From Parelaphostrongylus tenuis (Eukaryota > Nematoda > Chromadorea > Rhabditida > Metastrongylidae), in the NCBI GenBank assembly GCA_019055375.1, contig JAHQIW010000425.1:160983-224982 (forward strand): a stretch of DNA of 64,000 nt, read 5' to 3'. The notes under the pieces are model-generated. The model searched no databases. It saw only the letters and a program-made list of their open reading frames with translations, and had not been told where the DNA came from. The translations under genes and the position numbers were made by a program. This document shows, piece after piece, positions 58,270 through 64,000 of the stretch (within the stretch, counting starts at the first letter, position 1; each line of letters opens with the position of its first letter).

Positions 58270-59809
58270 GCGTCTGCTATGCTGCGTCGTATTACGAGCG
58301 GGTTTGTATCAGTGCCATAACACGTGCTAAATCTCTAGTAAGCGAGCGCTCATAACTAAAAGCAGTGTTATAAATAATAAATGAATGGTGTACAATGCAC
58401 ATCACAACGACGTAACCATTCCCGTTATTTTGAAAAATCACTTGGACTACTTGAAAAGGATTTATTTGAAAAAAAAACTTGTTAATATCCAGAGAAAATG
58501 ATCATAGAAGTGAATTTCCTGGATTGAGAAAGGTAGCGAAGAGTGGAGTATTGAGTACTGTATTGAGTGTTGACGAAGTTTATAAACGTTATGTTGAATA
58601 GTAAAACTTAAGATGGATATTAATTTCTTTTTAACACAATAGGAAAACCATCAAAACATTTCTTTTGATCACAATGTTTGGTTGTGCGCTGTGGTGTCGG
58701 TTAACTAGGAAATCAAAGCATTCCCAATGTGCCATCGTTTTCCCTAAGAGTAACCTTCTATCGGATAGCTCTTTCCTCTACTAACAGTCTCATATTTTTT
58801 TTCTACAAGCGTTTTTTCGTCTTCTTATGTTACATGGCTTGATTTTACGTCCTGGGTGTTCACATTCCTTACAATCGATTCCTATCCTTGCATTCATCAT
58901 TAATGAATCTCTTCGGATTTGCGTGTGTAGAAAACTTGACGATCTCAATCCTCTCTATGGATACCACTGAATGCTAGTACGGCAGAGTCTCTCTAGAGTC
59001 TGGAATCTCTGTGCTATGACATTCCTACGTCTTGTAGATTGGAAGCAGCTTCCGCGACAAGTCTGGTATAGATCTTCCAAATTTGGATGGATGGGTAATC
59101 TTTCTGAAGTGGTGCAGAGTTGAACAACAATCGTGTACGTATTAATAAATGGAGAGAGAAGCATTATCATGAAGTGCTCACTGGAGGGGAAATTCATAAA
59201 GATGGTGAATGTGAGCAAAAATGCTTTATTTCCAAGATGATTCAAATTGAAGTATCGTAGTTTTCCTAGTAAGATTACGAAAGTATTTGGGCAACATTGC
59301 AGTTAACTTGGTCTCATTAATCTCTGAATTTAGCGAATTTTACCAAAACGTCGGCTGCTGTAAATAAACAGTATAAAACCTTCTTGTATTCACATGTTTT
59401 CGATAATTTTTTCACTAATCGTGAATTTCGGGCTTTTCATGTATACATTCGATGTGTTCCATGATTCATTACGAGCTTTCTCAGAAATTCCACTCAGGAT
59501 GTGGTTTATTATTCTATTTCGTAGATCAGTCCCACGAGATAGTCATCATTTTTTCCTAGAAGATCTATTTATAGCGCGAATAATCAAAAGAATACTTCAG
59601 AAGTAATACCTGTTGTGTAATTAAGAGAAATTCACCATGAACATACAGTTTAGGACAAAAGACGACAATGTTACATTCAAGAAGAAAGCCTGTCCATAGC
59701 TAGTCTACCGTGCCCTAGTCAAAGTCCTTTTTGAGATATTTCCATGTTTTCAGTACAAAATTACAACGCAAAGGGAAATTCATGGGAATCTCAGTGATAT
59801 TTCCATAGG
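58270..59809. other. Spacer without assignable genes
   Basis: Frames at 58955-59245 (minus) and 59394-59606 (plus) lack motifs. The block at 59420-59480 is the duplicate of about 57630-57690. Confidence 0.35.
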
Positions 59810-60240
59810 AAATACCCACCACGTGCAGCTGGACCGGGTCTACGATGTGTTGAAGGCAAACTAACCGATAATAAATCGACGAAAGCACACGAAAACTGTT
59901 TCAGCAAGTCAATGCCGAACCTCACACCGCGAAGAAGGCTAAAGAGAAGTTTGATGAATTCGAGAAAGTAGAGGTCTTGCTGCCACCCAGCCTAGCCCCA
60001 GATGCTGCGCTTTCCGACTATGGTCTTCCGCTCAATGGAACATTTCCTGCGTCGACGCCGTTGGGAGATATTAGATCAGGCTCAGCGACGAATGTCAGAA
60101 ATTCCATTGATTTCGTTAATTCAAAGTCCAAGAAATAGCGATTTCGAGCAAATTCGAAAGCTTGCAGATCGTTGGCAGAAGATCCTGGATAATGATGGCC
60201 TTTATTTTGAAAAAAACTATTCTTGTTTTGATTGAATTAT
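59810..60240 (+). mobile_element. Mariner transposase C-terminal relic
   Basis: A plus-strand frame from 60002 reads FRSMEHFLRRRRWEILD and ends IRKLADRWQKILDNDGLYFE, the last helix of the transposase, with the catalytic third Asp just upstream lost in a frame change. It is close to 56690-57135 over this part. Confidence 0.75.
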
Positions 60241-61059
60241 GTGTAAACTTTGAATTTTTAACAGGTGTTAAAAAATTTTCCCTCGACGTGCTATATACTC
60301 TGGATAATCACGGTCACTTTGATAATCTGTCTTCATAATGTCCAGCTCTCGAAAAGCCTTAAATTTTTGCTTCTCTCCCAAGTTTCAACATAGGAATTTT
60401 AGGCTCTCTATAGAAGTTTGTTCTCAAGGAGAGTGGTCAAAGCAGATGATAGACTGGATTATTGCACCGAGAAGCTTAGGTAAGAGTAAACTTACGCCAC
60501 AGCGGAGTCCAGCGAGCGATAAACAACGATTGGTAAGTGAAAATTTCAAAATTTAAAAAAACATATCAAATGATACACTCTTAGTGTTTACCAGAGAGGG
60601 TGACACAACGAATAACCTCACTGCACAATGAGGGCAAATGCCTACTATTGCCCACTCGATCTCCTGGATAATTGACGGGCTAACTATGTTACACAGATGA
60701 TAAGATGGTCAAAACGTGCAAGCATTCACGTTCATACAGTGTTCCAACAAAGTCGTGTATTCTCTGCTTTGCCAAAGAGAGTGTAACCCAAGAGGTAGTG
60801 ATTCTAGTCATTAAGCGGACGGGCAAACCAACCCGGAGCTACTTCGCCTCCGCTTCAAGTCCAGCAAATTTCTCACTCAGTCTGGTCGCGCAAATAGAAT
60901 CAGACTCGTTTGTGACATGTTGGTCTCTAATTCACTCGGGAACACTCTAGCACGTTTACCTCTGAGTTACAATGAAGTCAACCCGACTAACATTCAACAG
61001 CGCTCGTGACGAAGATGGAAAATCTTCAAGCAGTTCGAGCACTCACTTACGAACATAAA
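60241..61059. other. Spacer with SINE family 5 fragment
   Basis: AAGCTTAGGTAAGAGTAAAC at about 60473-60492 matches the family 5 body (61145-61165). Frames at 60338-60950 have no other recognisable content. Confidence 0.35.
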
Positions 61060-61290
61060 GTGTCGGACTGCAAAGTTCAACGAGGGTTCAAGCTCGCAGC
61101 AGTTCCACCCAGACTGAAAACGAGTCCGACGTTTCTAATCGGAAAGCTCAGGTAAGAGTAAACCGTGGCACAGATGATCGCCGTTCTGGTAGCTACTGGT
61201 CACAAGGCGGTAATCTCCCTCTGATTCACAAGTTCGGCGACTGCTCTAATCTGTTGACGAGCTGAGGAAGCCTCGGTTAGGCTCACCTTT
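61060..61290 (+). repeat. SINE family 5 copy
   Basis: GAGTCCGACGTTTCTAATCGG, AGAGTAAACCGTGGC and GGTAGCTACTGGTCACAAGG match, in inverted orientation, the copy at 62080-62345. The body is open in one frame over about 40 codons in both copies, but shows no domain. Confidence 0.6.
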
Positions 61291-61494
61291 GAATTACAGG
61301 GAGCAAAACAGCTAAACTAGCACAGTTTCCCTCTACCGGGACTCGTACAATTAGTGAAGACGGGGCGTCCAACTCTTCAAATAAATAAATTACCGTAAAA
61401 ATTCATTGTTTTATCGCATTTAAGCAGTGTTGCGATGTTATCATGCTATATATTCGATAATGTTGCGTGATATGCCAAACTCTGAAACTTAGCT

Positions 61495-61630
61495 AAGAGT
61501 TGAACCCGCGTTTCATCCGTTCCGAGGGGCGCGTGCTACCACTACACCACCGAGGGTGTTGCTCTGTTATCACTCTTCCGGCCTGTGGTACCATTACGTG
61601 AGTTCGATTCCCGCCTGATATTGGGAGGAG
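61495..61630. repeat. Two tRNA-like segments, head to head
   Basis: Minus strand (61495-61562): CGGTGGTGTAGTGGTAGCAC and GCGGGTTCAACTC as A and B boxes. Plus strand (61565-61625): a half with GAGTTCGATTCCCGCC. Neither closes an acceptor stem. Confidence 0.5.
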
Positions 61631-61675
61631 TTTCGCATAACATCCAGCATTATCGAATAATTAGATCATTCGGAG

Positions 61676-61980
61676 GCGTAGTGGCGCAATGGTTAGTGCT
61701 GCACTGTATTACGAAGTAAGATGACATGGAAGGCGGAGGTTCGACTCCCTGCTGAACAGTCTCTTGATCGATTAACGAAGGCCTCGGCTCGGACACCTCC
61801 AAGATTAAAAGAAGAATGGTATCGACTAGCATTCTCCGATATCCACGAGGAAGGCGACAAGACAAGCAGCATTCCAAACAAGTCCCGAAGTCTCGAAAAC
61901 CTTTGCGGAGGATTCAGAAAAGCGAGGAAACGAATCGAGTGCAAGAATTGCTGGACTACAAAAAGAAAACTGTGATCAAG
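61676..61980 (+). repeat. SINE family 3, full-length-looking copy
   Basis: GGCGTAGTGGCGCAATGG (A box) and GGAGGTTCGACTCCC (B box) at tRNA spacing, followed by a body with CACGAGGAAGGCGACAAG and CGAATCGAGTGCAAGAATTG. Long frames in both strands (61650-62070) are the repeat body. Confidence 0.65.
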
Positions 61981-62079
61981 AGTGGTGTAAAAATTTGGAT
62001 ACTTGGATACTTGAATGGTCTGTCTTCACTGATAGTGAGAGCTCAGCACAGGGGAAATGTACTGGTTTAACTGTTCTGT

Positions 62080-62345
62080 TTCCTGGAGTCCACGAGGTGA
62101 GTCGATCCGGGGCTTCCTCAGGTCGTCGTCACATGAGAGCAGTCGCCGGCCCCTTTGGATCAGGAGGAGATAACCACCTTACGATAGTAGCTAACAAGAC
62201 GGCGGTCATTCCTGTTACGGTTTACCCTTAGCTGCAGTTTCCGATCAGAAACGTCGGACTCCTTCCTCAGCTTGGGTGACCGTGCTGGGGTTGAACCTCC
62301 CACTGCACTTCGAAACCAACACCCAGTAACACCTCCTAACCCACG
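62080..62345 (-). repeat. SINE family 5, copy with tRNA-like head
   Basis: Minus strand: a head with GAGGTGTTACTGGGTGTTGG and GGAGGTTCAACCCC (B box), then GAGTCCGACGTTTCTGATCGG and the conserved body shared with 61060-61290. Confidence 0.65.
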
Positions 62346-62444
62346 AAGCACCACCTCATTTCAGCGGTCTGTAGAATAAAATGATCAAATAGAATTTCCC
62401 TTGATTTACCACTTTTGGCGATGGCATGATGGTATGGATAAATC

Positions 62445-62650
62445 CAGTGATGTAGAGTGATGGGCAAAGCTTTCTGCGTCAGGCCGGACTCGAACCCGCA
62501 ACTCACTCTATCCGGACTTCAAACCGTTGCACTACACTACTGACGGCCATTTTGCCCATCACTTTTCTGCGCCTCATCGCATCTATCAGTCAGCAACCAA
62601 CCGTCAACGGTTTAGCCCAGGTAGTCGGTATCGGTGATAACATGTTAAAG
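62445..62650 (-). repeat. tRNA-like element with inverted flanks, second copy
   Basis: Minus strand: flanks AAGTGATGGGCAAA and TTTGCCCATCACT enclose CCGTCAGTAGTGTAG through GCGGGTTCGAGTCC to CCTGACG. The upstream part (CAACCGTCAACGG and GCCCAGGTAG in plus orientation) matches 53060-53095. The acceptor pairing has slipped by one or two bases compared with the copy at 52898-53105. GGGC versus GTGC in the flanks changes on both sides, keeping the pairing. Confidence 0.6.
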
Positions 62651-63269
62651 GTTAGAATCATTTCGGGTGATTCCTCGAGGCGTTGGATACCGCCCGTCCC
62701 CACTCCGGTTCAACCCATGTGGGAACGGCCCCACCCCCGCCGCTCTGTGAAGGTGACGAGTGCAGGAAGGGAGTGGACAGGGCGGTCCCTCAATCCTGCG
62801 ACCTGTGTATTTTTGGCGCGCACTTTTGTCTCAACGGAGCGCGTTCGAATACTTAAGCACGCCGACATCTGTCGAGTTTTCGAATCATCGTTTTTTCCCC
62901 CGAAGAGGATTTCGCTTTCAAAGAGCTTTTATATGCTATTTTCTTATTCTTTTATGTAACTATATAGTCCAAACTCCGCTTCTCTACATCTTTTGATCAG
63001 CAAAATATGTGCGAAAGCCAGATTTCTTCTCGTTCGTTTATCTCATGAAAGCGACGAAACACCAGCCATAGTAAGGCCTCCTGACCATCTCGTCCGAACT
63101 AATCAATAAAACCAGGTATCGATTAGTCGCATCGGGGATCGATAAAGGTCGAATAATGACGATTCCTGGATTGTTCAGGAGAAATCCGAGAATTTCGCGA
63201 CATTTCCTGAATTGTCCTCGTTGTAATCGGGGTGACCAGACGAATCACTTGAATTCAAACTAATGGCCA
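62651..63269. other. Spacer, GC-rich then AT-rich
   Basis: A 135-codon plus-strand frame (62552-62959) overlaps repeat sequence and shows no domain. About 63163-63215 contains an imperfect hairpin (GGATTGTTCAGGAGAAAT with ATTTCCTGAATTGTCC). Confidence 0.35.
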
Positions 63270-63480
63270 TCAAATAAAGAAGAATAAGTCAATAAACAAA
63301 TAAAAAATTAGAGATAAGAATGATAATATACAATAAAAATAATATAATAATACAATAAATAATATAATATTACAAATAAATACAATATAATAAATAATAT
63401 AAAAAATAATATAATAATACAATAAAATACAAAATAAAAGATAAATACAATAAATACAATCAATTAAAAAAATGTAGATA
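63270..63480. repeat. AT-rich low-complexity tract, AATAATACAATAAA-like
   Basis: About 200 bases consist almost only of A and T with regularly placed C in ATACAATAAA/AATAATATAATA units. The minus-strand 95-codon frame through it is an artefact of composition. Confidence 0.85.
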
Positions 63481-64000
63481 ATAGCGGATAAAAAAATAGG
63501 TGAACTTTGAAGAGCAACGGTCGTCAATTTAAAAAGGGAATCCCTTGATTGAGGCATTATTGATTTCGGTAGATCACGAGGTCAACTCCACCTCCATGAT
63601 CGTACTGCTCTCCATTTCACTTATAAGGAAACGATGAGGACTCGTCATATGACAAGCGGCAACCTCTGGGGGTTAGGGTGTGTGTGAGACTTTCAGTGGA
63701 ATGTATGGGTATTGATTGATTTGTCTTTTTCTTGAGGAGACCTTTTTTTCGTAGCCCTTCTACCGCTTAAATCACTAAGTGAATTCACTGCTGCTGAATA
63801 AATGGTTGGGAAGATCGACTTTCTTTATCGCTGCTATTTTTTCTCATTTTGAAAGTTTTTTTTCTTGTACTTGAGGGGGGGGGCTTATTCCGGTACTAAT
63901 CAATAATCGATTAGATCACGATCGGTTTATTCGAGTACTGGCGCCTTTTGTGCTATTTGAATTGTAAAATTATCATTGTACGGATTAACGTGCGTTTTTC
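63481..64000. other. Spacer without assignable features
   Basis: A nine-G run at about 63876-63884 and T-rich tracts; no gene or named repeat is seen. Confidence 0.4.

Noticed and set aside
61495..61565. Functional tRNA gene on the minus strand
   Set aside because: A and B boxes are good but the acceptor arms do not pair; best read as a SINE head.
62552..62959. 135-codon plus-strand frame
   Set aside because: Runs through the tRNA-like repeat and has no domain; repeat body, not a gene.
63270..63557. 95-codon minus-strand frame rich in Ile, Tyr and Leu
   Set aside because: Entirely produced by the AATAATACAATAAA-type low-complexity tract.
1..64000. CRISPR arrays, operons, bacterial or viral genes
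   Set aside because: No short regularly spaced direct repeats, no prokaryotic gene density, and all mobile sequences seen fit eukaryotic transposon relics.

Overview
The window looks like nuclear DNA of a parasitic nematode, probably a strongylid such as a hookworm. The evidence is: a split seven-transmembrane chemoreceptor gene of the nematode Sra superfamily; splice sites of nematode type (TTTCAG acceptors, GTAAGT/GTGAGT donors) separated by kilobase-scale introns; a U6 snRNA gene; and AT-rich spacer packed with mariner relics, RTE-type LINE pieces and tRNA-derived short repeats. Placing it in strongylids is inference. All gene models are my own splicing of open frames by phase, without transcripts or database searches.

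Layout. Positions 1-10.6 kb hold the 5' part of a minus-strand gene. Its first exon (10545-10612) encodes an N-myristoylation/palmitoylation-like start and its second (1272-1435) the beginning of an EVH1 (WH1, Homer-like) fold; the rest lies left of the window. The intron carries three elements with hammerhead-ribozyme cores. Positions 10.6-32.9 kb have no convincing complete gene. They hold isolated exon-like frames (14560-14873 plus, 19776-19834 minus), mariner relics, hairpin elements and SINE copies.

Positions 32991-55932 form one plus-strand gene. Eleven exons agree in phase throughout and give a 393-residue serpentine receptor with TM1-TM7, an LSKRFQ motif before TM6 and a hydrophilic tail. 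Its introns are loaded with insertions: SINEs, mariner pieces, a hammerhead element, an RTE fragment split by a SINE with a target-site duplication, and arrays of an unidentified repeat of about 350 bp. Positions 56-64 kb hold two related mariner C-terminal relics, a full-length U6 snRNA gene on the minus strand with a TATA box (58135-58238), and a dense cluster of tRNA-like SINEs.

The most unusual content is a dispersed family of short elements with inverted ends that carry type I hammerhead ribozyme cores. One copy (6299-6361) keeps the core, both stem I helices, stem II and a short stem III. In at least three elements both inverted arms carry a copy, on opposite strands. Second is a repeat in which a tRNA-like cloverleaf is framed by inverted repeats that lengthen its acceptor helix (52898-53105 and 62445-62650).
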